The notes under the pieces were generated by a model. It ran no database searches, was not told where the DNA came from, and saw nothing but the letters and a program-made list of their open reading frames with translations. A DNA stretch of 33,331 nt from a virus. A program made the translations under genes and the position numbers. Positions 5,750 to 12,878 of the stretch are shown here, piece by piece (positions within the stretch are counted from its first letter, which is position 1; the number at the start of each line of letters is the position of its first letter). The stretch spans positions 1-33,331 of IMG/VR virus record IMGVR_UViG_3300010885_010563, one strand, 5' to 3'.

Positions 5750-6471
5750 TGTTCTAGTTCCCAATGATTAGTAGTTTCCGCTTGCAGTAAATCGATCCAG
5801 CCCTGTGCTGGTGATTTCTTTTTATCATTCCGTGTCTGTTCGGCTAATGCCCACGTGTACGAACTCGAAAGATTTGCGTGACCGCTAAGAGCGCAATCCT
5901 CTGCTGCTGCAATAAGTAGTTTCGCATCTTTACCCTCGATCAGTAACTGCTTCGCATCTTTCGCAATTCTGCCGATCGATCGCGCTGGTGGTTTCTCGCT
6001 CAAATAATGTTCGTATGAATCCACGTATTCAGCAACGATTGTTGCGGCGTTGATAATAACTTCCGATGCGTTTATTTCGCTTGGCGTAATCTCTACTTGT
6101 TCTAAGTTCTTTTTATATAGTTCTTTTATTACAGTCGAGTTTTCCGAAGTCGGTTCAACCGAAGTCGGTTTTCCGTACTGCGGTTTGTCAAAGATTAAAG
6201 AATCCGAAACCCAATGCCCTAGTTCGTTTTGATGTTTCGTGCGCTCTAAGTAACCGAAAGTTTCTAGTTCTTTAAGTGCCGTCAGGATTGCTCCCCTACC
6301 CTCGATTGATTCGTTGGCTAGTGAGTCTGCGCTAGTTCGCCAGTTGTCAGGTCGAGATAACACGCTGACTAAAATCCCCCGCGCACGAAATGATAAACGG
6401 TTGTCCCGCAGTATCTCATTTGCAAGGATCGTGAAGTTGCTCTGCGGTCGTGGTGTTCTTTGAATTGTCAT
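5746..6471 (-). CDS. Replisome organizer / replication initiator with N-terminal winged helix
   Basis: The first 85 residues of this 241-residue protein form a typical phage initiator winged helix: FTILANEILRDNRLSFRARG, then LVSVLSRPDNW, SADSLANES and ALKELETFGYLERTK. The middle is polar and contains the repeated peptides PTSVEPTSENS; the C-terminal half is helical. Such proteins bind iterons within their own gene and load the host helicase. The DNA encoding the linker contains two 12-bp repeats and an adjacent AT-rich tract (see 6144-6185). It is coupled to the downstream loader candidate. Confidence 0.75.
   Translation of the reverse strand: MTIQRTPRPQSNFTILANEILRDNRLSFRARGILVSVLSRPDNWRTSADSLANESIEGRGAILTALKELETFGYLERTKHQNELGHWVSDSLIFDKPQYGKPTSVEPTSENSTVIKELYKKNLEQVEITPSEINASEVIINAATIVAEYVDSYEHYLSEKPPARSIGRIAKDAKQLLIEGKDAKLLIAAAEDCALSGHANLSSSYTWALAEQTRNDKKKSPAQGWIDLLQAETTNHWELEQ
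6144..6185. repeat. Candidate origin iterons inside the initiator gene
   Basis: CCGAAGTCGGTT occurs at 6144-6155 and again at 6159-6170 with a 15-base period; each has CCGA/TCGG arms, and a degenerate third element (CCG...CGG) follows at 6173-6185. An AT-rich stretch lies next to it at about 6110-6132. Repeats followed by an AT-rich tract inside an initiator gene are the arrangement of lambda-type origins. The repeat also encodes a Pro-Thr-Ser peptide repeat, so selection on the protein is an alternative explanation. Confidence 0.45.
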
Positions 6472-6506
6472 TGATTTCTGATACTCTTTCTGTGATTGGT
6501 AATTCC

Positions 6507-6538
6507 GCTGCCCCCGATCCTAAACTGTCGGGGGCAGC
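6507..6538. other. GC-rich hairpin between two early genes
   Basis: An 11-bp perfect inverted repeat (GCTGCCCCCGA and its complement, 10-base loop) fills the gap between the gene at 6551-6841 and the initiator. There is no T-run on either side, so it may be a terminator without a canonical tail, an RNA stabiliser or a processing signal. Confidence 0.5.
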
Positions 6539-6550
6539 ATTGCTAATTGC

Positions 6551-6841
6551 TTACAGATTCTCTTGCATCTCTATCGCGTTCCAATGAATCTTTAATGCTT
6601 CCAAGATCGCGTGTTTATCTTGCTGAGGTAAGAGTTCCGCACTAAATAAATCGAAGTCGCTTTCACCATCTAAGAATCCTAAGAACGTGATCATCACCAT
6701 CTGATCTGCGGTGTAATCGTGAACTTCAATCTTTGCCCAAATCTTTTCCCAATCTAAAGGTTCGATTGAATCGTGATTTCGAAAAATTCCCTCATCGTTC
6801 ATCCAAGTAGTTTGAACTAGAACTTCTGTTGCCGTTCTCAT
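6551..6841 (-). CDS. Hypothetical acidic protein
   Basis: The 96-residue product starts at MRTATEVLV, where AGGAG lies seven bases upstream and the ATG overlaps the stop of the ribbon-helix-helix gene (ATGA). It is acidic and mixed α/β (PLDWEKIWAKIEVHDYTADQMVMI), without cysteines or membrane segments. Its expression is probably coupled to the small regulator encoded just upstream. No family is recognised. Confidence 0.6.
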   Translation of the reverse strand: MRTATEVLVQTTWMNDEGIFRNHDSIEPLDWEKIWAKIEVHDYTADQMVMITFLGFLDGESDFDLFSAELLPQQDKHAILEALKIHWNAIEMQENL

Positions 6842-6996
6842 TGCTTTGCTCCTGTCATTAGTTCTATCGCGGATCGAATAACTGTTGAAACATTCGTGCC
6901 GTGCTGATGCGCCCATTGCCGAACCGCCAACATCTGTTCGTTGTTAAGTCTTAGCGCGATCAGGTTGTCTTTGTTTTCTTTCGGTGTTGTTTCCAT
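6838..6996 (-). CDS. Ribbon-helix-helix (CopG/Arc-like) DNA-binding protein, 52 aa
   Basis: The frame begins after GAGGAATAGAA and encodes 52 residues. The pattern is that of a ribbon-helix-helix monomer: strand LIALRLNNEQ, helix MLAVRQWAHQHG, a turn with TNVS and a second helix TVIRSAIELMTG. Such dimers bind short palindromes as repressors. It overlaps the downstream gene by four bases. It is the only small classical DNA-binding regulator visible apart from the winged-helix protein and WhiB proteins, and is a candidate regulator for the repeated promoter. Confidence 0.65.
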   Translation of the reverse strand: METTPKENKDNLIALRLNNEQMLAVRQWAHQHGTNVSTVIRSAIELMTGAKQ

Positions 6997-6998
6997 TT

Positions 6999-7256
6999 CT
7001 ATTCCTCTATCAGTTCGTTCATCAGTTGGTCTAATTCCTCTGTGTTTAGATTTGGATGCGTGTAAAGCACGTTATCAATTGTCTTGGTTAATTTATAAGC
7101 ATTCACGAATGTTTGGAATGGTGCTGGCTTATGATCGTGCTGATTCATAAAAGTCCGCGCTGCTGAATAAATTTTTTCATTGTTGTTTATGTCCAAAGCC
7201 ACGTTCCAAGTTTCGTAGTTTGCCCAACCTTGATAACCTTTTAATTCTGTTGTCAT
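6999..7256 (-). CDS. Phage protein with GWANYETWN motif
   Basis: The 85-residue protein has the N-terminal signature YQGWANYETWNVALDINN, characteristic of a widespread but uncharacterised family of small phage proteins (W-x-N-x-x-T-W-N followed by an aliphatic strand and D/N-rich turn). The rest is helical with an acidic C-terminus. It starts at a TAATG overlap with the upstream gene. Function is unknown; it belongs to the early small-gene cluster. Confidence 0.7.
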   Translation of the reverse strand: MTTELKGYQGWANYETWNVALDINNNEKIYSAARTFMNQHDHKPAPFQTFVNAYKLTKTIDNVLYTHPNLNTEELDQLMNELIEE

Positions 7257-7555
7257 TAAATAACCTCTATGCCTATCATCTGAAATGGGATTGCAAATGT
7301 TGCTTGTTCTTTAGTTGCGTATTGTAAGAACTCTCCTATTGTTTCTATTGAACCGTCTGGCATTGCTTCGCGGATCGTGTAACCTTTTTCTGTGCGGTTA
7401 AAGTTATCCTCGCTTGTAATAAAGAACTGCCGACCTACGACTGTGTAAAGTTCTGGATAAACTTTCGAACCGAAAAACGCCAGAGTGTCTTTGCTAAAAA
7501 AGTGCTGACCTAGTTCCTTGTTTGCTTTCTTAACTTCTGTGATGTTGTTAAACAT
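7256..7555 (-). CDS. Conserved small phage protein (HFFS...FFGS type)
   Basis: The 99-residue product resembles a family common in phage early regions: AxKELGQHFFSKDTLAFFGS, followed by YTVVGRQFFITSE, a basic strand YTIREAMPDGSI and an aromatic C-terminal part. No catalytic motif is seen and the family's role is unknown to me. AAAGGA lies just upstream of the ATG in the same sequence context as the start at 1333. Confidence 0.7.
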   Translation of the reverse strand: MFNNITEVKKANKELGQHFFSKDTLAFFGSKVYPELYTVVGRQFFITSEDNFNRTEKGYTIREAMPDGSIETIGEFLQYATKEQATFAIPFQMIGIEVI

Positions 7556-7569
7556 TTCTTTTTCCTTTG

Positions 7570-7755
7570 TTAGTTACCGCAACCGATGCGGTGTAGATCG
7601 TTGTTGATCACGAATGCGAATGCCTGTGACTTTGTTTTGAAGTAGTAAGTGTCGTTGATCTGATTTCCGTTTTCGTCACGAACTAAGATTGCGATGCGCT
7701 TTGCAAATCGATCGAAGTGAATCACGAACTGCTTGCCTGTAATTTCCTGAGTCAT
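7570..7755 (-). CDS. Hypothetical 61-aa protein
   Basis: The small product is predicted as a mostly β domain followed by one helix (FVIHFDRFAKRIAILVRDENGNQ, then a Tyr/Phe-rich strand and SQAFAFVINN). It starts at TAATG directly on the stop of the upstream gene, whose terminal GGTGCA serves as ribosome-binding site. No family is recognised. Confidence 0.6.
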   Translation of the reverse strand: MTQEITGKQFVIHFDRFAKRIAILVRDENGNQINDTYYFKTKSQAFAFVINNDLHRIGCGN

Positions 7756-7970
7756 TATGCACCACGCTTTTTTAAGATGAAAACTTTTTTTAGTAGTAAG
7801 TGACCGTTACCGATGTTAAGAACCTTAACGCCGTCTGTAATTACATAAGTTGTAAATGTTCCGAATGGTGTGTAATCGGCAACTGCCTTTACTACTGTGT
7901 AAAGATTTCCTGCGATCATTCCCTGTGCGGAAATTTCTGCTTTAACTGTGTCGTTAATTTCGAACTTCAT
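7755..7970 (-). CDS. Hypothetical β-rich protein, first gene after a repeated promoter
   Basis: The 71-residue protein looks like a small barrel: FEINDTVKAEISAQGMIAG, LYTVVKAVADYTPFGTFTTYVI and VKVLNIGNGHLLL. Similar sequences occur in other actinobacterial phages as unnamed proteins. The strong promoter-leader at 7971-8042 directly precedes it, so it should be well expressed early. The C-terminus Gly-Ala-stop forms the coupled start for the next gene. Function is unknown. Confidence 0.65.
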   Translation of the reverse strand: MKFEINDTVKAEISAQGMIAGNLYTVVKAVADYTPFGTFTTYVITDGVKVLNIGNGHLLLKKVFILKKRGA

Positions 7971-8042
7971 TTGCTTTTCCTTTGCTCTTGCGGTTTCCCG
8001 CGCTTATAGTTCCAGCATAAAGTGTCGTATAACATTTGTCTA
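7971..8042 (-). promoter_or_regulatory. Repeated promoter with hairpin leader (copy A)
   Basis: On the minus strand TAGACA (8037-8042) and TATGCT (8014-8019) are separated by 17 bases, a good sigma-70-type promoter. The spacer ATGTTATACGACACTT is conserved with copy C and partly copy B. The predicted leader contains GCGG-GAAA-CCGC (7990-8001) and then GCAAAGGAAAAGCAA before the ATG at 7970. Conservation beyond the hexamers suggests a regulator-binding site or a duplicated cassette. Confidence 0.7.
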
Positions 8043-8097
8043 GTTATTTTGCACATCTTTTTTACCTAGTGCCACAAGGGTTTTACAGGTATAAAGA

Positions 8098-8135
8098 AAA
8101 TTCCCACCGCCCAAAGGATTAAACGGTGGGAATTT
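8098..8135 (-). terminator. Rho-independent terminator after the MazG-like gene
   Basis: AAATTCCCACCG pairs perfectly with CGGTGGGAATTT across a 14-base loop, and the minus-strand product continues into a T-rich run (TTTTCTTT). It lies 11 bases after the gene ending at 8147 and just before promoter copy A, so it separates the lysis/phosphoesterase transcript from the early operon. Confidence 0.8.
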
Positions 8136-8146
8136 CTGTCTGGTTT

Positions 8147-8395
8147 TTACCAGTTCCGAATAGACACGCGCAAGGCTTCCATTCGAGATCGTAGAACAAC
8201 AGCATACACAATTAAGTCATCTAATTCTTCAACTGCTTCCGTAATAAGTTGCTCATTACTTTTTAACTCGATCGCTTGCTCATCACCATTCGCATACTGA
8301 TCGTGTCCAGTTCCAGTTATTCGATCGCGCAAAGATTCAACACAATCTGTAACTTGTTTTGCTAATTCGTTACTGTTCAATTTCTCGAACCTCAT
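8147..8395 (-). CDS. MazG-like nucleotide pyrophosphohydrolase-type protein
   Basis: The 82-residue reading from the ATG has the pattern ITGTGHDQYANGDEQAIEL, followed by ITEAVEELDDLIVYAVVLRSRMEAL, an acidic helix pair like the small MazG-like proteins found in actinophages. These are thought to hydrolyse non-canonical or alarmone-type nucleotides, but the single-domain phage forms are poorly characterised. The start is uncertain: no strong ribosome site precedes the ATG, and an in-frame TTG at 8431 would add 12 residues. Confidence 0.55.
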   Translation of the reverse strand: MRFEKLNSNELAKQVTDCVESLRDRITGTGHDQYANGDEQAIELKSNEQLITEAVEELDDLIVYAVVLRSRMEALRVSIRNW

Positions 8396-8454
8396 AACAG
8401 TTTCTACATTCAACTGTCGAATAATTTGCAAAACGAATTTCTACCCATACGTGT

Positions 8455-9645
8455 TTACAAGATCGCAACATCTTGCCACCATCCTTTTCCAACTAACATC
8501 GTCAGCATCCCCGCACGTGCAGCCTGACCAGTTGAATTCTCGAACCAAGTTGAACCGCCGTCAAGTGCTGGTGCTTGCATCCAAGTCTTACGCCCTGACT
8601 GCTCGATCCGCAAGTGATGATAGTGACCAGTTAATAAAAGAGTTGCTTCACCAATGTCTTGTTGCCCGTGCGCCATATTTTTCCACCAGTCGATTACCTT
8701 GCCACGACATTGATGCCCGTGTGCTAATCCGACAACTGTTCCGCAAATGTCTAACGTAACTGTCAGCGTGTCGTACTTAGGAAATACGAAACTAACGTGC
8801 TTGTAATCGGGATGATCTGCAAGAGCATCAGCAACCGCCGAAGCAGCATCTAATGCAAATGAATCCGTATAAGTTGTTGCCATCGAATTACCGACACGCA
8901 CCGCTTCATCGTGATTGCCAGGAACGCACGGCACGATTATCCGCGGTGCTAACGGCGCAAAAGTTTTAATCATATGCAACAGCAGTCTGCGATAAACACG
9001 AATCTGCGAAGTTAGATCGAGATCAGTACGCCAGATGTGCTTCCCGCCCTGACTGTTCATTCCCTCGATACAGTCACCAAGTTGCGGCAAATAAATCGAA
9101 TCGATTTGCCTGCCGTTCTTTTTAAGTTCTTTGAGTCGGATTACGGCATCATCAATCTTTTGTAATACGTTCTGGATTATTTCCTCAGAACCGCCACCAT
9201 CAATTTTTCCAACTTGAGTGTCTGCTAGTACGACAACGTATGCGAAACCGTCTGAGGATTGCTCTGTGTGCTTTCTAGGGGCATTCTGTGGCTTCCACTT
9301 GCTAATTATTTCAAGTAGTTCATCGATCGGTATAACACCCGCGGAACTTTGCGGAATAAAAGTTGCTCTAAAACTCTCTAACCATTCGCCATCCCAACGC
9401 TGCCACTTGCTGCGCCGTAATCCTGTGATTCTCCACTTAGTCGGATCAAGTTCAAACTCCGCTAAGAGTTCCGCGTGATCGGGTTCATCACCAGCAGTTC
9501 GTGGAACTGACGTAAGGATACCGCCGTGCGCATCGTATTCAATTGCTGGTTCCCAACCTTTAGGGATTTCCCTTGCGATACGTTTGCGTTGGGCATCGTC
9601 ACCTAAGGCAGACAGATCATCTTTAAGAGTCACGGGCAAATACAT
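8455..9645 (-). CDS. Calcineurin-like metallophosphoesterase (SbcD/Mre11-like)
   Basis: The 396-residue protein has all five metallophosphoesterase blocks: LADTQVGK (D142), LGDCIEG (190-195), PGNHDE (242-247), LAHGHQ (308-312) and LTGHYHHL (339-345). These residues bind two metals. The first 130 residues form an extra N-terminal region absent from minimal enzymes and contain WxITGLRRSKWQ. Phage homologues are usually considered SbcD-type nucleases or phosphodiesterases in recombination or DNA repair; there is no SbcC partner here. The gene overlaps the upstream small gene by 16 bases. Confidence 0.85.
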   Translation of the reverse strand: MYLPVTLKDDLSALGDDAQRKRIAREIPKGWEPAIEYDAHGGILTSVPRTAGDEPDHAELLAEFELDPTKWRITGLRRSKWQRWDGEWLESFRATFIPQSSAGVIPIDELLEIISKWKPQNAPRKHTEQSSDGFAYVVVLADTQVGKIDGGGSEEIIQNVLQKIDDAVIRLKELKKNGRQIDSIYLPQLGDCIEGMNSQGGKHIWRTDLDLTSQIRVYRRLLLHMIKTFAPLAPRIIVPCVPGNHDEAVRVGNSMATTYTDSFALDAASAVADALADHPDYKHVSFVFPKYDTLTVTLDICGTVVGLAHGHQCRGKVIDWWKNMAHGQQDIGEATLLLTGHYHHLRIEQSGRKTWMQAPALDGGSTWFENSTGQAARAGMLTMLVGKGWWQDVAIL

Positions 9646-9872
9646 CCGATTTCTTTTTGACCACGAAGTCTGTGGCGCGTAAGAGTTTTGCGACTGACAT
9701 TATGACCGTGCTTAGTGAGTACCCGCGCAAGCATTGTCATAGAAGTATTTTGATTGTCAATAACTTTTAAGAGTGCTGCTGACTCTTTTTCTGGCAATGA
9801 TTTTAATAATTTGCCAACAGAACATTCGCTCTTATGTTCGCGGATCGTAGTGAGGTCGTTAAGTAGGGACAC
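9630..9872 (-). CDS. Small protein upstream of the phosphoesterase, GTG start
   Basis: The 80-residue product begins at GTG preceded by AAAGGTGG. It is helical, and the C-terminal portion LARVLTKHGHNVSRKTLTRHRLRG reads like a helix-turn-helix with a basic recognition helix, followed by GCIC. The same arrangement (small helical protein before the phosphoesterase) appears in other actinophages. It could be a DNA-binding accessory, but no specific family is assigned. A TTGACA promoter lies just upstream. Confidence 0.6.
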   Translation of the reverse strand: MSLLNDLTTIREHKSECSVGKLLKSLPEKESAALLKVIDNQNTSMTMLARVLTKHGHNVSRKTLTRHRLRGQKEIGCICP

Positions 9873-9896
9873 AATCGACCACCTTTCATCAGGTTA

Positions 9897-9924
9897 AGTC
9901 TAGGTTATACACAGGCTGTGTCAA
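9897..9924 (-). promoter_or_regulatory. Sigma-70-type promoter ahead of the phosphoesterase operon
   Basis: The minus strand has a perfect TTGACA (9919-9924) followed after 16 bases by TAGACT (9897-9902), 25 bases before the GTG at 9872. It overlaps the stop codon of the upstream membrane-protein gene. It would transcribe the genes from 9872 down to the terminator at 8098-8135. Confidence 0.65.
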
Positions 9925-10202
9925 TTTATTGATTTTTTGGCACGTGTCGGCGGTTTAGTTACAAGATTTTCAACGGCGATTAAGCGATCATCGACATTAT
10001 GTAATTTGATTTCTATTCGATTAACCGTATTTGCAACATCGGCTAAGGATCGACCACCATTTGATTCGGGGTGGATCGGATAAGTTGCTTGATCAATGTA
10101 AATCTTTATTGGTTTTACGATCGCCCATTTAATTCCGATGCCAACCAGCAGCAAGATCGCGGTAATCGCTGCTGAGTATTGACCTAGTTCAATAATGCCC
10201 AT
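9921..10202 (-). CDS. Membrane protein of the lysis cassette (possible holin)
   Basis: The 93-residue protein has an N-terminal transmembrane helix (about residues 8-28, YSAAITAILLLVGIGIKWAI) and a soluble C-terminal part with an amphipathic helix containing VNRIEIKLHNVDDRLIAVENLV. This organisation matches DUF2746-type membrane proteins seen beside endolysins in actinophages. It follows the M23 endopeptidase gene by two bases. A holin or lysis-accessory role is inferred from position and topology. Confidence 0.6.
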   Translation of the reverse strand: MGIIELGQYSAAITAILLLVGIGIKWAIVKPIKIYIDQATYPIHPESNGGRSLADVANTVNRIEIKLHNVDDRLIAVENLVTKPPTRAKKSIN

Positions 10203-10204
10203 TG

Positions 10205-10594
10205 TTAGATCGCAAGAATTGCTTTTGGATCGAGATCAGTTCCAGCACTCCAACGAATGTTGTCACGCATTTCGAAATGTAAATGCGCACCAGATGAATT
10301 TCCCGTGTTACCTGATTCAGCAATGTGTTGTCCGCGTTTAACTTGATCGCCAGCCTTAACTAAAGTCTTGGACAGATGCGCGTAGATCACCCAACCGTTA
10401 TTAACTTTTTGAACCAACTGTATGCCGTAAGCCTGACCCCACGATGCGTTCTCGATTTTTCCGTCAGCAACGGCCAGAACATCTGTTCCTACGGGGACAG
10501 CAAAATCTACGCCTGTGTGATATCCGCGCTTCCAGAGTTTCCCTTTTTTGCCATATGCTGTGGTGATCTTTCCACCTTTAATAGGTAAACCCAT
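10205..10594 (-). CDS. M23-family endopeptidase endolysin
   Basis: The 129-residue protein is essentially a lone LytM/M23 domain. The zinc ligands are visible as HTGVD (His26, Asp30) and HLHFE (His106), with His73 in YAHLS and His104 as the other catalytic histidines. M23 enzymes cleave peptide crosslinks in peptidoglycan. There is no signal peptide or separate cell-wall-binding domain, so release would depend on a holin. Membrane protein genes on both sides support assignment as the phage endolysin. Confidence 0.9.
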   Translation of the reverse strand: MGLPIKGGKITTAYGKKGKLWKRGYHTGVDFAVPVGTDVLAVADGKIENASWGQAYGIQLVQKVNNGWVIYAHLSKTLVKAGDQVKRGQHIAESGNTGNSSGAHLHFEMRDNIRWSAGTDLDPKAILAI

Positions 10595-10596
10595 AA

Positions 10597-10806
10597 TTAC
10601 TTTCCTGATCCTTTTCCAAACCGATCGTCAGCAGGATTAAGCCAAGAAATCAAAATCGGTAATGACGAAACTCCAGCGATCGCGATTGCAGGATGTAGGT
10701 TTAGGCTTCCGACATTAAGAACAACCCAACCTAAAATTCCTGCAACAAAAACTTTTAAGAAAGATGCTAATGGTGACTTTGCAAACCAAATTTGTAGTTG
10801 TTCCAT
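10597..10806 (-). CDS. Putative holin
   Basis: The 69-residue protein has two hydrophobic segments (about 14-33 and 38-56) joined by a short turn and a charged C-terminus ending in Gly-Lys-Gly-Ser-Gly-Lys. This is a class II holin-like topology. It lies two bases upstream of the endolysin. Holins have little sequence conservation, so the call depends on topology and position. Confidence 0.65.
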   Translation of the reverse strand: MEQLQIWFAKSPLASFLKVFVAGILGWVVLNVGSLNLHPAIAIAGVSSLPILISWLNPADDRFGKGSGK

Positions 10807-10820
10807 TGTTCTAGTCTAAC

Positions 10821-11000
10821 TTACTCAGGAACTGACTCAGTTATTAAATCAAGTTTAATAGCCTGTTCATCTGTTATTGCAGTTGCTGTTCCGTAATTCT
10901 GACAACCACCACAGAGAACTTGTTTAGTTGCGTTAATCACAAAACAAGGTGTGATGTTGTAAACACAATCTTTTATTGCACATTGAAATTGGTAAAACAT
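10821..11000 (-). CDS. 59-aa Cys-rich protein before the lysis genes
   Basis: The start MFYQFQCAIK is used because its ATG overlaps the upstream stop as TAATG. The product has CAIKDC, a further Cys and CGGC, a zinc-ribbon-like arrangement, and an acidic C-terminus. It is encoded between the fibre-like protein and the putative holin. Small Cys-rich proteins downstream of tail genes are found in several actinophages; function is unknown. Confidence 0.6.
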   Translation of the reverse strand: MFYQFQCAIKDCVYNITPCFVINATKQVLCGGCQNYGTATAITDEQAIKLDLITESVPE

Positions 11001-11620
11001 TATGCCGCCTGATAAACAATGGTGAACGATAAAGAAGTTGTATTTACTGCTGTCCAAGCAAACGGGATTGATGCACTTAAAACTGAACTAACCAGATAAG
11101 TTGAAGCAGAATTATTGCAAAGAAAAGAAACTGTTGTTGTGCTAGCCAAAGAAACATACCCTTGTGAACTTGAGGCAGCCAGTCTAAACATTGCTACACC
11201 AGCACCAAGATCATTACCACTTGCCGAAGCAGTAACTGGCAAACTAAAAGTAGGATTTCCAACAAATGTTGAACCCGTTCCTGCGGTGAACTTGCAAAAC
11301 CAAATTACAGTTTTTCCTATTTGAACATAACGACTGTCAAAAGTTCCACCAGCACCAACTGCCCACGCCGTAACTGTTGGTGTAAAAGTTGTCCAAGCAC
11401 CGATAGGTAACGCTGGAACCCAAGCAGAACCGTTGTAGTAATTAACCAAGTCGGTATCAGTTGAAAGTGCAAGCATTCCCTCACTTGGTGAAGCAATTCC
11501 AGAAGTTCTAGCAGCATCACTTGCAAAAAGCATAACTGTTTGATCTTGTAAATAACCTTGAACTTGCGCAGCAGTAAGAACATCACCTGCTGTAAAAGTT
11601 TTGCGACCTAAGCCAGCCAT
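11000..11620 (-). CDS. Tail fibre / receptor-binding-type protein
   Basis: The 206-residue protein opens with GLGRKTFTAGDVLTAAQVQ and LQDQTVMLFAS, a hallmark of distal tail or fibre proteins in actinobacterial phages, continues with YYNGSAWVPA, and has a β-rich Ser/Thr/Ala/Gly C-terminal half. This profile fits a short fibre or receptor-binding tip. It is the last structural gene before lysis. Host-range divergence would be expected in the C-terminal half. A good AAGGAG site precedes the ATG. Confidence 0.7.
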   Translation of the reverse strand: MAGLGRKTFTAGDVLTAAQVQGYLQDQTVMLFASDAARTSGIASPSEGMLALSTDTDLVNYYNGSAWVPALPIGAWTTFTPTVTAWAVGAGGTFDSRYVQIGKTVIWFCKFTAGTGSTFVGNPTFSLPVTASASGNDLGAGVAMFRLAASSSQGYVSLASTTTVSFLCNNSASTYLVSSVLSASIPFAWTAVNTTSLSFTIVYQAA

Positions 11621-11651
11621 TAATCTCTCCTTGTGTTAATTGAATTGTATC

Positions 11652-12878
11652 TTAATAAACTAAAACGCCAGAATCTAGCAAACCATAGATTGCGCTATCC
11701 AGCAAGAACGGATAATAAGCCAGCGATGCAAAATTAAATGTGACTTCGTGCTGATCGATTCCTACACTATGTTGAACACCAATAATTATTGCGTTCTGCG
11801 CAATCACACTTCCAATTTTGTTTGGTGTAAATCGGATTTGTAATGTATCGCCGATCTCAGCAGTAACCAATTGTGCAACTTCGAGAGATGTTTTGTCGTG
11901 CAAATTAACTGTGATTGTGTTTATCCTTAGTTCTGGTTGATCATACAAACCAACTAAATAATTGGCAAGATTAAATGACTCAGTATCATCAGTTAAAAGA
12001 ACGCCAGAAATGTTTAATGCAGAAACACCATAAAGAGTTTGCGATGCAACAGAATCTACTTGCTGTAATGCTCCATTAAGTCGTTGCACATTTACGCGAT
12101 TGTAAAAGTTTTCTGATCCGTAGATAACACTAATGTTTGTGTATTTAATGCCATTAGCAGTTGCATCATCTGCAAAAATAATTTGAGTTGCAGACGGTTC
12201 ATTAACACGATTCTTAAATGTTACTGCTCCCGATCGATTCATAAACAACATTCCATTTTCAGTTGTTTCAACAAGTTGCAGGTAGCCTAAAGCATTTTCA
12301 TTTTGAGGAATTACATCTGCTTGTAAAGTTGTTAAACCAGTTTCAATAGAACGATTAGCAATTGGCCACGCAACTTCTGGTTTGCTTAAAATTGTGTTAA
12401 TGCGTGTTGAGGATAGTTCGCTGAAGTTTGCATAATTATTTATTTGCGCAGCCGACAAAAGCATAAAACCATCTAGCGCGGAAACTGTTGCAAATGATTT
12501 TCCTGAAAGTTCGTAGTTAAAATCCCAATCATCGATGTAACCTGAAAAGATTCTGTTGCCGTTTGTTTCGATTATCAGTTGCTTGCGTGGAACAATGTTT
12601 CCGTAGTAAAGGCTGGCGGTGTTGAACGGATCAAAGATACGCGAATCATTGTGCAAAAGTATGTTGGCACTTCCTGCGGTGTATCGATCTATCTCGCGCG
12701 ACTTTCCGCGATTTATAGAAACTGATGCAACATAATTCGTAACATCCGTTAAAACTTCACCACCTAAAACGTAAACAGAATCTAGTAAGCCTTTTGTTGT
12801 GTCGTTAAGAACAAAAAAATTCTGACCTGTTGCTGTTAAGTCGAATGCAATAAAAACTTTAGTTACTGGAACTGCCAT
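11652..12878 (-). CDS. Minor tail protein (baseplate/tail-tip type)
   Basis: The 408-residue protein follows the tape measure gene directly (TAATG overlap). It has VSINRGKSREIDRYTAGSAN, DPFNTASLYYGNI, FSGYIDDWDFNY and a β-rich remainder, as in actinophage minor tail proteins that build the tail tip around the tape measure. Near-repeats KGLLDSVYVL at the N-terminus and YGLLDSGVLVY at the C-terminus resemble each other and may be docking strands. I assign it as tail tip by order and these motifs, not by a catalytic site. Confidence 0.75.
   Translation of the reverse strand: MAVPVTKVFIAFDLTATGQNFFVLNDTTKGLLDSVYVLGGEVLTDVTNYVASVSINRGKSREIDRYTAGSANILLHNDSRIFDPFNTASLYYGNIVPRKQLIIETNGNRIFSGYIDDWDFNYELSGKSFATVSALDGFMLLSAAQINNYANFSELSSTRINTILSKPEVAWPIANRSIETGLTTLQADVIPQNENALGYLQLVETTENGMLFMNRSGAVTFKNRVNEPSATQIIFADDATANGIKYTNISVIYGSENFYNRVNVQRLNGALQQVDSVASQTLYGVSALNISGVLLTDDTESFNLANYLVGLYDQPELRINTITVNLHDKTSLEVAQLVTAEIGDTLQIRFTPNKIGSVIAQNAIIIGVQHSVGIDQHEVTFNFASLAYYPFLLDSAIYGLLDSGVLVY

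Noticed and set aside
6507-6538. Classical intrinsic terminator
   Set aside because: The stem is strong, but no T-run follows on either strand, so it is listed only as a hairpin.
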